DNA of 8,990 nucleotides from Candidatus Uhrbacteria bacterium (GCA_011046145.1 DSBA01000078.1:1-8990), one strand, 5' to 3'; shown: positions 1 through 4,234, counted from the stretch's first letter. Numbers and translations: made by a program. The notes: generated from the letters alone by a model not told the origin.

Positions 1-2
1 GA

Positions 3-89
3 AAAATTCGTATCTGGAATGATTATTACAATAACTTAGAGCATTGTGGACTAAAAGGCTTAACACCAAATGAAGCTTTGAAAATTTAA
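3..89 (+). CDS. Transposase/integrase C-terminal end (partial)
   Basis: An open frame enters from the left edge and stops at TAA 87-89. Its last 28 residues include WNDYYNN and EHCGLKGLTPNEAL. This resembles the end of the DDE integrase core (rve-type) of IS481/IS3-like transposases, where a Y-N-x-x-x-H-x-G-L stretch followed by TPNE/TP is usual. Only the tail is visible, so whether the element is intact cannot be judged. It converges on the reverse transcriptase gene, whose stop lies 27 bp away, so an insertion sequence borders the DGR on this side. The identification rests on a short motif and is moderate. Confidence 0.55.
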   Translation, partial: KIRIWNDYYNNLEHCGLKGLTPNEALKI

Positions 90-90
90 T

Positions 91-115
91 TCTAAAAACC
101 GCCATATGTGGTTGC
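91..115 (-). terminator. Weak possible terminator after the reverse transcriptase gene
   Basis: Reading the - strand past the RT stop codon, AACC and GGTT arms enclose a CATATG-containing loop and are followed by five T residues. The stem is short and imperfect, so this is only a candidate end for the RT transcript. Confidence 0.3.
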
Positions 116-1168
116 CTAAAACAGGTTGCGTAAATTACCCGCTATTTCCTGCCTTAACTTATAAGAACTGCAATGGCTTAATATCCCAAGATAAGACTGC
201 ATTGACTGCTCAAATGTTTGCCTGGAAATTTCGCCACTATAGAACTGCGAATATTTGCCTTTAAGTTTTTTAAACATTCTTCTTTTGGTTTTAGTTCTTA
301 AAACTCGATAATGCGACAAAACCACATAGCCTAAAAAATCAATGCCCTGCCTTAATTTTCTGATGATGATTTTATTAGGATGCAAATCCAATTTTAAATT
401 TTGCTGTAAAAATTCATTTATTGCAGGCACTAATTTTTTTAAATAATCTGCATCTTTATGGACTATAATAAAATCATCTGTGTAGCGCAAATAAAATCTG
501 GCTTTGAGGCGATGTTTTATAAACTTGTCCAATTTATCCTGGTAAATATTGGCAAAAAGCTGGGAGGTCAGGTTGCCAAGAGGTAAGCCTTTACCTTTAT
601 TTCTGCAAAAACTTTTTATAATTACCTCAAGCAACCAAAACGCGTCTTTATCTGCGATTTCTTTCTTAATAAAATCCAGCAATAGCTGATGATCAATAGA
701 ATTAAAAAATTTCTTAATGTCGCATTTTAAGCAATAACAAATTTTAGTATAGTTTTCACTTGCCTTTCTATCAAAAGTTTCTAATCTTAATACTGCCTTG
801 TGCGTTCCCTTCTCATTCCGGCAGGAATATGAATCATAAATAAAATTTTTATCAAAAATCGGATATAAAATCCGATAAACGGCATGATGAACGACTCTAT
901 CCCTTACTTCGGCTTTATGAATATGCCGCAATTTTGGATCTTTGAGATAAAAATCAGCATAATTTGAATGCCTGTAAGTTTTGTGTTTTAATTCCTGGTG
1001 GAGAGCAAATAAATTATCTTCCAAAAACATTTCAAATTTCTGCACATCAGGCTTTTTAGTTTTGCCGCGTTTAAATTCCTTCCATGAAATATAAAGATTT
1101 TCTAATGAAATAATTTTTTCAAAAACATGATTCCCGTCAACACTTTTTCTCCTCCCAAAATTATTCAT
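116..1168 (-). CDS. DGR reverse transcriptase
   Basis: RNA-directed DNA polymerase that would copy the TR RNA into adenine-mutagenised cDNA. The 350-residue length is normal for DGR enzymes. Seen in order: an N-terminal FEKIISLENL block (16-25) typical of DGR RTs; the palm aspartate D150 in KCDIKKFF; LGNLTSQ (197-203), where DGR RTs carry SQ in place of the QG of most other RTs; the catalytic YTDD (229-232); GIDFLG (275-280); and a basic thumb. There is no maturase or endonuclease domain, so this is not a group II intron protein. The ATG at 1168 is the only standard in-frame start near the conserved N-terminus. It has no Shine-Dalgarno site, while a strong GGGAGGAG (1149-1156) lies inside the frame. 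The gene overlaps avd head to head by 42 bp and is on the same strand as TR and the target gene. Confidence 0.93.
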   Translation of the reverse strand: MNNFGRRKSVDGNHVFEKIISLENLYISWKEFKRGKTKKPDVQKFEMFLEDNLFALHQELKHKTYRHSNYADFYLKDPKLRHIHKAEVRDRVVHHAVYRILYPIFDKNFIYDSYSCRNEKGTHKAVLRLETFDRKASENYTKICYCLKCDIKKFFNSIDHQLLLDFIKKEIADKDAFWLLEVIIKSFCRNKGKGLPLGNLTSQLFANIYQDKLDKFIKHRLKARFYLRYTDDFIIVHKDADYLKKLVPAINEFLQQNLKLDLHPNKIIIRKLRQGIDFLGYVVLSHYRVLRTKTKRRMFKKLKGKYSQFYSGEISRQTFEQSMQSYLGILSHCSSYKLRQEIAGNLRNLF

Positions 1169-1498
1169 GGTATTGCGGATTTTTATAAAAATATTTATAA
1201 GCTGAATAAAAAATTGCCCAAACAGGATAGGTTCGGCCTTAGCAAAAAAATTGAAGACATTTGCCTTGATTGCTTAAGTTTGGCAATTGAAGCCGCCTTA
1301 TCAAATAGAGAATCTAAGCTCATTCTCATGCCTAAACTAAGAATCAAAATAGAAACTTTGAAACAATTAATCAGGCTGCAAAACGAACTGGCGATAATAT
1401 CGGACATACGCTACTTAGATCTGCAAAGCCAGCTTCAGGAAATCTCCAAGATGGCGACTCGCTGGCAACAATTTTTAACAAACAAGAAGCCCGAATAA
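1127..1498 (+). CDS. avd: DGR accessory variability determinant Avd (four-helix bundle)
   Basis: Small basic helical protein of 123 residues that in known DGRs binds the RT and the TR RNA and is required for cDNA synthesis. Recognised by the family pattern: an ADFYKNIYKLNKKLPKQDRF block (17-36), an amphipathic IEDICLDCL helix, an IEAALSNRESKL stretch, then LKQLIRLQNELAIIS and the closing QLQEISKMATRWQQF. The length matches Avd proteins of about 110-130 residues, which share their fold with the S23/23S-rRNA intervening-sequence protein family. It lies on the + strand, opposite to RT, TR and target, and its first 42 bp overlap the RT start antiparallel. It stops 18 bp before the TR flank. No Shine-Dalgarno site precedes ATG 1127, and no other in-frame ATG/GTG/TTG occurs before the conserved region. 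Confidence 0.85.
   Translation: MIPVNTFSPPKIIHGIADFYKNIYKLNKKLPKQDRFGLSKKIEDICLDCLSLAIEAALSNRESKLILMPKLRIKIETLKQLIRLQNELAIISDIRYLDLQSQLQEISKMATRWQQFLTNKKPE
1194..1221 (-). promoter_or_regulatory. Possible promoter for the reverse transcriptase
   Basis: On the - strand TTGGGC (1216-1221) and TATAAA (1194-1199) are separated by 16 bp, about 25 bp upstream of the RT start. The -35 match is poor and the region is AT-rich, inside avd, so it may be chance. If it is not used, the RT must be transcribed from upstream of TR, through antisense avd. Confidence 0.3.
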
Positions 1499-1510
1499 AG
1501 GACTTCTTGT
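1482..1510 (-). repeat. Stem-loop just 3' of TR, over the avd stop codon
   Basis: ACAAGAAG (1482-1489) and CTTCTTGT (1503-1510) form a perfect 8-bp stem with a 13-nt loop that contains the avd stop codon (1496-1498). On the - strand it begins about 11 nt after the TR 3' end, so it could shape the RNA region from which cDNA synthesis is primed. No T-run follows closely on either strand, so it is not an obvious terminator. Confidence 0.5.
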
Positions 1511-1521
1511 CCGAGAAACTT

Positions 1522-1637
1522 CTGCACGGGCACGGAGCTTATCATTGTAGTTGTCTAGATTGTAGTAGTTGACGTTCAGCTTGTCATCGTTCCAGTTGAT
1601 GTTGGGAACATTGCCATTAGGATTGCGCGAACCCGAA
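1522..1637 (-). repeat. DGR template repeat (TR)
   Basis: A 116-bp segment aligned without gaps to VR (1950-2065, offset 428). It differs at 17 positions. On the - (coding) strand 16 of these are A in TR and another base in VR (13 A to G, 3 A to T); one is T to G. TR holds 36 coding-strand adenines by hand count, grouped as AAT/AAC/AAG codons typical of template repeats. Translated in the target frame it gives Asn-rich NWNDDKLNVNYYNLDNYNDK. It lies between the target gene and avd/RT and is non-coding here. The 17 bp at its coding 3' end (1522-1538) match VR exactly and correspond to the IMH-type homing end. Confidence 0.93.
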
Positions 1638-1639
1638 TA

Positions 1640-1762
1640 TTATCTGATTCCATCTGTATCACCGGCTTTTTATTCCTAAATCGCCTGCGTTTACTCCGCA
1701 TCGCGGAGCTAAGTTTTGGGCCAATATCCGCTAAGGCGAATCCGCCCCACAGAATCAGATAA
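1640..1762 (-). other. Nested inverted repeats immediately 5' of TR (candidate structured TR-RNA leader)
   Basis: TTATCTGATTC (1640-1650) and GAATCAGATAA (1752-1762) are a perfect 11-bp inverted repeat about 100 nt apart. Nested inside are TCGCCT (1681-1686) with AGGCGA (1734-1739) and the hairpin CTCCGC/GCGGAG (1694-1699 with 1703-1708, 3-nt loop). On the - strand the outer stem ends two nucleotides before TR begins. Such nesting suggests a folded 5' domain of the TR RNA. No convincing open frame crosses it. Function is inferred from position only. Confidence 0.5.
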
Positions 1763-1783
1763 GCAGTTTCTATACTCAAGGCA

Positions 1784-1812
1784 AACCGCTATCCCGCGTC
1801 GCGGGACCGGTT
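1784..1812. repeat. GC-rich hairpin between target terminator and TR
   Basis: TCCCGC (1792-1797) and GCGGGA (1801-1806) pair around a 3-nt loop, and AACCG/CGGTT (1784-1788 with 1808-1812) extend the stem after a short bulge. It stands out in an AT-rich stretch. It could be part of the TR transcript leader or one of the short palindromes scattered through this window. Confidence 0.45.
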
Positions 1813-1840
1813 GTATTAGCCTCTTTTATTTTATCATAAA

Positions 1841-1877
1841 ATTTAAAACCCCACCTCGGCTAAAAGCCGGGCGGGGT
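1841..1877 (-). terminator. Intrinsic terminator of the DGR target gene
   Basis: On the - strand a GC-rich stem runs from 1877 to 1848 (CCCC 1849-1852 with GGGG 1873-1876, an inner CC/GG pair, and CGGCT/AGCCG around an A-rich loop). It is followed by TTTT and more A/T. It lies about 60 nt after the target stop. The target message would therefore end before TR, so TR and RT would need another promoter or readthrough. Confidence 0.62.
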
Positions 1878-1914
1878 AAGGGTACAAGAATACAAGATTC
1901 AAGTTTACGATTTG

Positions 1915-1944
1915 GCCTGAACCGAGCTTCGCTCTGGTTCAGGC
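1915..1944 (-). repeat. Stem-loop downstream of VR (homing-associated hairpin)
   Basis: GCCTGAACC (1915-1923) and GGTTCAGGC (1936-1944) form a perfect 9-bp stem; GAGC/GCTC extend it above a one-base bulge with a 3-nt loop. It starts 5 nt after the VR 3' end and contains the target stop codon (1939-1941). In the Bordetella phage BPP-1 DGR a DNA hairpin/cruciform a few bp after VR stimulates homing; position and shape match that element. No T-run follows directly, so it is unlikely to be the terminator. Confidence 0.65.
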
Positions 1945-2655
1945 AACTGCTGCACGGGCACGGAGCCCACCATTGTAGCCGTCCCGACTGTAGTAGTAGA
2001 CGAACAGCCTGTCATCGTCCCAGCTGACGTTGGGAACATCGCCATCAGGATTGCGCGAACCCGAACAAAGCGTCACGTTGTTGATGTCTAGATGCTTGCC
2101 AGTTCGCCAGTGATAGAAAAGCTCCAGCAACAGACGCTCCGGGAGGGTAATCCCGATGATGCTTTCGGCTTTGCAGGTGTTAGCCGACTTATTTTTGTTC
2201 TCTTCGTCGGCCTCCTCTCTGTCCCGCAGCCGAATCGCGTAAGTGCGGTCGGTCTGACGATCCGACGTGATGGCGTCCAGATCTTCGGTATAGCGCCAGG
2301 CGCTAAAACGCTCCTTGCACTTGTCAAACAGCTTGTTCGGTGTCAGGCCTTGAAGCATGACCAAAAGCCAGTTGAAGCCTTCGCGTTCCTCGGGCAGTTG
2401 CAGATCCGTAAAGTCCGCTTCAAGCCCGAAAACTTCTTTGTAGAAACGAGCCCATTCTGACAGCATTTCCTCGCAGCCGTTGGCGCCGATGATCTCCTGG
2501 AAAGCATGGCCGATCGCTTTGATCAGCTTGCCTTTATTGCTGATGATCTTTTGCGCCGCTTCCTTGGTTAAGGTTGTGGGGATTGCCTGGACAAGGACAG
2601 AAATAATGTCCTTGATCTGGCCCAAAGTTGCGAAAACAGTTCCACTTTTTTTCAT
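1939..2655 (-). CDS. DGR variable target protein (C-type-lectin-like variable end)
   Basis: A 238-residue protein whose last 41 codons contain VR. Residues about 1-95 look helical and are not recognised; there is no signal peptide or membrane segment. Residues about 103-196 match a block common in DGR targets of uncultured bacteria: GLTPNKLFDKC, YAIRLRDREEAD, SANTCKAESI, GITLPERLLLEL and TGKHLDI. The CSGSR motif (197-201) opens the variable region. TR-templated changes fall at residues 204, 206, 210, 211, 213, 216, 218, 220, 223, 224, 226, 229 and 230, ending at the fixed LRARA. ATG 2655 has an excellent AAGGAGG site (2664-2670, 8-nt spacer). Sampled lines are about 58-65% G+C, against about 22% in a sampled RT line. 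The natural ligand is unknown. Confidence 0.87.
   Translation of the reverse strand: MKKSGTVFATLGQIKDIISVLVQAIPTTLTKEAAQKIISNKGKLIKAIGHAFQEIIGANGCEEMLSEWARFYKEVFGLEADFTDLQLPEEREGFNWLLVMLQGLTPNKLFDKCKERFSAWRYTEDLDAITSDRQTDRTYAIRLRDREEADEENKNKSANTCKAESIIGITLPERLLLELFYHWRTGKHLDINNVTLCSGSRNPDGDVPNVSWDDDRLFVYYYSRDGYNGGLRARAAVA
1950..2065 (-). repeat. DGR variable repeat (VR)
   Basis: The recipient copy of TR, in frame at the 3' end of the target gene. Variable codons are mostly AAC/AAT/AAG in TR and appear here as GAC, GAT, AGC, TTC, TAC, GGC and GGG. The 17-bp coding 3' end (1950-1966) is identical to TR and is the expected homing-initiation segment. The one non-adenine difference is in codon 224 (CTA in TR, CGG here), pointing to a later point mutation in one copy. 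Confidence 0.92.
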
Positions 2656-2694
2656 GGACAGTTCCTCCTTTGCGTTGTTTAGCCCGCCGGCTAT

Positions 2695-2719
2695 GCTTCG
2701 GCTTTAGCCGAGCTTTTTT
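2695..2719. other. Hairpin in the leader of the target gene, terminator-like on the + strand
   Basis: TCGGC (2698-2702) and GCCGA (2707-2711) pair around TTTA, extended by GC/GC over a one-base bulge. Six T residues (2714-2719) follow on the + strand. No + strand gene ends here, so it may instead be a 5' leader structure of the target message on the - strand, or protect the DGR from incoming or outgoing transcription. Confidence 0.45.
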
Positions 2720-2761
2720 ACCTAGCAAAAGCCAGGATTTTGAATGTTCAAAGATATTCTT

Positions 2762-2790
2762 ATAATAGCATGTTTTGATAAATTTGTCAA
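2762..2790 (-). promoter_or_regulatory. Strong sigma70-type promoter of the DGR target gene
   Basis: On the - strand a perfect TTGACA -35 box (2785-2790) is followed after exactly 17 bp by TATTAT (2762-2767), with TGC just upstream of the -10 as in extended -10 promoters. It would start transcription near 2755, giving a leader of about 100 nt that contains the 2695-2713 hairpin and the Shine-Dalgarno site. It is the best promoter match seen in the window. Confidence 0.72.
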
Positions 2791-2889
2791 CAGCAAACCC
2801 CTATATTTTATCTAAAATTAGCTATGAAAAATCCAGGTTCGGGGTGAAAAATAGAACAGAAATCCTCACGAATTTCTATTTTAAATTAA

Positions 2890-2909
2890 TGCCGCGGGAG
2901 AGACTCGAC
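2890..2909 (-). pseudogene. Possible tRNA 3'-end fragment (T-arm and acceptor)
   Basis: The + strand reads GCCGCGGGAGAGACTCGACC, closely like the T-arm of the intact tRNA-Leu(CAG) (GGAGAGACTCGAAC at 3559-3572), with an acceptor-like GCCGCGG. No matching 5' half is seen nearby. It may be a relic of an interrupted tRNA gene. Confidence 0.35.
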
Positions 2910-2920
2910 CAGAATCACGC

Positions 2921-2965
2921 ATGGTTCTGCCCCGAACCATGTAAGGTTCGGGGCTGACTCTTTTT
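2921..2965 (+). terminator. Two competing hairpins followed by a T-run
   Basis: GCCCCGAACC (2929-2938) and GGTTCGGGGC (2945-2954) form a perfect 10-bp stem with a 6-nt loop, and five T residues follow at 2961-2965 on the + strand. ATGGTTC (2921-2927) can instead pair with GAACCAT (2934-2940), which would disrupt that stem. The layout resembles a terminator/antiterminator, but no adjacent + strand gene is seen upstream or downstream, so regulation is unproven. Confidence 0.4.
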
Positions 2966-2968
2966 AAA

Positions 2969-3056
2969 GTGCGGGTGAAGGGACTCCCCGCCTCTGTTCG
3001 TTTCACTCACTCTGGACGAGGCTGGCGAACCCCCACGCCCGAAGGCACGTGGTCCT
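2969..3056 (-). pseudogene. Broken 3' half of a tRNA-Leu(UAG) copy, interrupted by a palindromic insert
   Basis: Positions 2969-2986 and 3027-3056 match, base for base, the 3' half of the intact tRNA-Leu(UAG) (from 3151 into the anticodon loop). They are separated by a 40-bp insertion (2987-3026). The copy stops at the anticodon loop (ends GGTCCT) and a second CCCGCC-starting element begins. It cannot form a tRNA. Confidence 0.75.
2987..3026. repeat. Small palindromic insertion element 1
   Basis: A 40-bp insert in the tRNA-Leu copy. It begins CCCGCCTC and ends GAGGCTGGC, so its ends are imperfect inverted repeats. It shares its start with element 2 (3057-3092), which interrupts the same copy. 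Confidence 0.5.
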
Positions 3057-3092
3057 CCCGCCGTCGATCTCACTTTGTTCGAGCTATGGCGG
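3057..3092. repeat. Small palindromic insertion element 2
   Basis: A 36-bp stretch with CCGCC near its start and GGCGG at its end, and an inner TCGA/TCGA pair. It directly follows the point where the tRNA-Leu copy breaks off, within the anticodon loop. Confidence 0.45.
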
Positions 3093-3120
3093 AATAAATA
3101 AGCCTCTTGAGTATTTCAAT

Positions 3121-3276
3121 AAATTTTAAATTAAAATAAAGCACTCTTTGGTGCGGGTGAAGGGACTCGAACCCCCACGCCCGAAGGCACGTGGTCCTAA
3201 GCCACGCGTGTCTACCAGTTCCACCACACCCGCAAAAAATAATGCTTTATAAAGATCTGATTTTAATTTAAAATTT
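3121..3276. repeat. Inverted repeats flanking tRNA-Leu(UAG)
   Basis: A 17-bp segment at 3121-3137 is repeated perfectly inverted at 3260-3276, and ATAAAGCA (3136-3143) is inverted at 3243-3250. The two flanks are therefore the same sequence in opposite orientation apart from about 10 extra bases on the right. The repeats are AT-rich, so part of the match could be chance, but together they bracket the tRNA gene symmetrically. Confidence 0.5.
3149..3233 (-). tRNA. tRNA-Leu (anticodon UAG)
   Basis: The - strand folds as a class II tRNA. Acceptor GCGGGTG (3227-3233) pairs with CACCCGC (3153-3159); the D-arm contains the leucine-type AACTGGTAGA; the anticodon stem CGTGG/CCACG encloses loop CTTAGGA, giving anticodon TAG; a long variable arm TGCC-TTC-GGGCG follows; then the T-loop TTCGAGT. 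The discriminator is A and CCA is encoded (3149-3151). It reads leucine CUN codons. Confidence 0.95.
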
Positions 3277-3322
3277 TTATAAAAAGCGTGCCTGCCTCGC
3301 ACTTATGAGCGAAAAAAATACA

Positions 3323-3353
3323 GTGCGGGGTCTACCAGTTCCACCACACCCGC
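3323..3353 (-). pseudogene. 5' fragment of a tRNA-Leu(UAG) copy
   Basis: Positions 3330-3353 repeat exactly the 5' end of the intact tRNA-Leu(UAG) (D-arm and acceptor, plus adjoining A residues). GTGCGGG (3323-3329), equal to the tRNA 3' end, directly abuts it. It could be a tRNA with its middle deleted, or the missing 5' part of the broken copy at 2969-3056. CCTCGCACT (upstream at about 3294-3302) can pair with AGTGCGGGG (3322-3330) across its boundary. Confidence 0.65.
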
Positions 3354-3425
3354 AAAAGCTATTGATATCCAATAAACAATAATCAATATTCAACCTTTAT
3401 TGGCTTGCCTTTCAAAGCATGGGTA

Positions 3426-3441
3426 GCCAACTACGGTTGGC
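3426..3441. repeat. Short hairpin
   Basis: GCCAAC and GTTGGC form a 6-bp perfect stem with a TACG tetraloop in the gene-free stretch between the two tRNA genes. Similar short GC-rich palindromes recur in this window; no role can be assigned. Confidence 0.4.
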
Positions 3442-3451
3442 GAAGGCCGAA

Positions 3452-3500
3452 CAAATTCTAATAACAAATTTTTAAATTTTTATTTTGTCATTAGAATTTG
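3452..3500. repeat. Long AT-rich imperfect palindrome
   Basis: CAAATTCTAAT (3452-3462) pairs perfectly with ATTAGAATTTG (3490-3500). After one mismatch ACAAA pairs with TTTGT (3464-3468 with 3484-3488), leaving an A/T loop. It is in the leader or trailer region between the two tRNA-Leu genes. It could terminate the upstream tRNA transcript or be a miniature repeat. Confidence 0.45.
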
Positions 3501-3552
3501 AGTATTATTTATTGTTTGAAATTTAGTGTTTGGTTATTGGTTATTATAAACG

Positions 3553-3636
3553 TGGGGATGGAGAGACTCGAACTCTCACAGCATTGCTGCCACAGGCTCC
3601 TGAAGCCTGCGTGTCTACCAATTTCACCACATCCCC
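3553..3636 (-). tRNA. tRNA-Leu (anticodon CAG)
   Basis: The - strand gives acceptor GGGGATG (3630-3636) pairing with CATCCCC (3554-3560), a D-arm with AATTGGTAGA, anticodon stem CAGGC/GCCTG with loop TTCAGGA (anticodon CAG), a long variable arm and T-loop TTCGAGT. The discriminator is A (3553). CCA is not encoded (CGT follows), unlike the neighbouring tRNA-Leu(UAG). It reads leucine codon CUG. Confidence 0.95.
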
Positions 3637-3700
3637 GAAAAAATAAATTCCAATCACCAGTAACCAATATCCAAAAATTTAAACGAAACTTATTATTATA

Positions 3701-4069
3701 TTAAGTCGCCTGCAGGATTGAATTAATAATAAAATTGGCCAGTGAAAAAGAAGTCAGAACAATCACAATGCCAATAATGCCTGAAACCATAGTGTCTTTA
3801 GCTTTTTTAACTTTTTCCTCATTCCCGCCTGAAAGCATCCAGACAAAACCTCCGTATAAAATCACTACCACCGCGATAATACCCAGCAAGCCCATAGCCT
3901 GATTAAGCAACATAGCTATTGTTTCTCTTAAATCTCTTGTGCCTAAACCCAATTCATCCCGGATAATTTCAAGGCCTAAAAGATCATTACTAGCTGCCAA
4001 TACAAAATTTGGCGCTAAAATAAGGGCTATGCTTACAATTATAATTATTTGTAAAAAATATTTTTTCAT
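3701..4069 (-). CDS. VirB2/TrbC-like small membrane pilin
   Basis: 122-residue protein with a hydrophobic N-terminal signal or membrane segment (5-25, Lys-Lys before it, Ala-Ala after it) and two further membrane helices (about 57-80 and 95-117) joined by a charged loop, GGNEEKVKKAKDTM (81-94). This two-helix layout with a Gly-Gly-Asn-Glu-Glu-Lys loop is that of the VirB2/TrbC-like pilins (Mbov_0395-like conjugal transfer family) frequent in Candidate Phyla Radiation genomes. There it is thought to form or anchor a surface filament of a type IV secretion-like system; the role is inferred. No other secretion genes are in the window. ATG 4069 lacks a clear Shine-Dalgarno site. A good promoter lies about 45 bp upstream. 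Confidence 0.75.
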   Translation of the reverse strand: MKKYFLQIIIIVSIALILAPNFVLAASNDLLGLEIIRDELGLGTRDLRETIAMLLNQAMGLLGIIAVVVILYGGFVWMLSGGNEEKVKKAKDTMVSGIIGIVIVLTSFSLANFIINSILQAT

Positions 4070-4118
4070 AAAATTAAAACTATTTTTTTATAATCTGCTT
4101 CACGCAAATCATAAAAAG

Positions 4119-4147
4119 ATTTTAACAAAAATAGCCACAAAAGTCAA
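4119..4147 (-). promoter_or_regulatory. Promoter of the pilin-like gene
   Basis: On the - strand TTGACT (4142-4147), a 17-bp spacer and TAAAAT (4119-4124) preceded by TGT. Transcription would start near 4112 and leave a leader of about 40 nt before ATG 4069. Confidence 0.6.
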
Positions 4148-4185
4148 TATTTTAGAAGGCTTAGCAAGAAAGCTAAAGTGTCCTA

Positions 4186-4214
4186 TTTCAAAAAACATCT
4201 AAATGTTATATAAT
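4186..4214 (+). promoter_or_regulatory. Possible promoter of the superoxide dismutase gene
   Basis: A perfect TATAAT (4209-4214) lies 20 bp before ATG 4235. The best -35 at 17-bp spacing, TTTCAA (4186-4191), is poor. The leader would be about 14 nt and lacks a Shine-Dalgarno site. The AT-rich setting makes the -10 alone weak evidence. Confidence 0.42.
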
Positions 4215-4234
4215 ATTTATATAAATCTAATTTT

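Noticed and set aside
116..1168. Group II intron or retron reverse transcriptase
   Set aside because: There is no maturase/HNH domain, no intron structure and no retron RNA; the LGNLTSQ motif, Avd and the TR/VR pair fit a DGR.
1576..1779. A - strand frame through TR and its leader
   Set aside because: It reads TR in a different phase from the target and crosses the proposed RNA stems; no recognisable protein.
1640..1850. A promoter for the TR RNA
   Set aside because: Only weak boxes were found (for example a TATGAT on the - strand at about 1831-1836 without a credible -35), so no site is called.
1716..2027. A + strand frame between TR and VR
   Set aside because: It runs through the terminator, the post-VR hairpin and antisense VR; no ribosome site or family pattern.
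2092..2460. A + strand open frame of 122 codons across the target gene
   Set aside because: It is antisense to the DGR target, whose family motifs, Shine-Dalgarno site and VR are on the - strand; the high G+C content makes long antisense frames likely.
2534..2728. A - strand frame overlapping the target start in another phase
   Set aside because: Its composition is low-complexity, it has no family resemblance, and it covers the target's leader and Shine-Dalgarno site.
2775..2957. A 60-codon + strand frame upstream of the tRNA relics
   Set aside because: It overlaps the target promoter antisense and the hairpin region, and its sequence shows no protein-like pattern.
2929..3092. A CRISPR array, suggested by repeated GC-rich palindromes
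   Set aside because: Repeat units differ in sequence and length, there are no regular spacers, and no cas gene is present.
3498..3704. A + strand frame over tRNA-Leu(CAG)
   Set aside because: It is the antisense translation of a tRNA gene, a well-known spurious ORF type.
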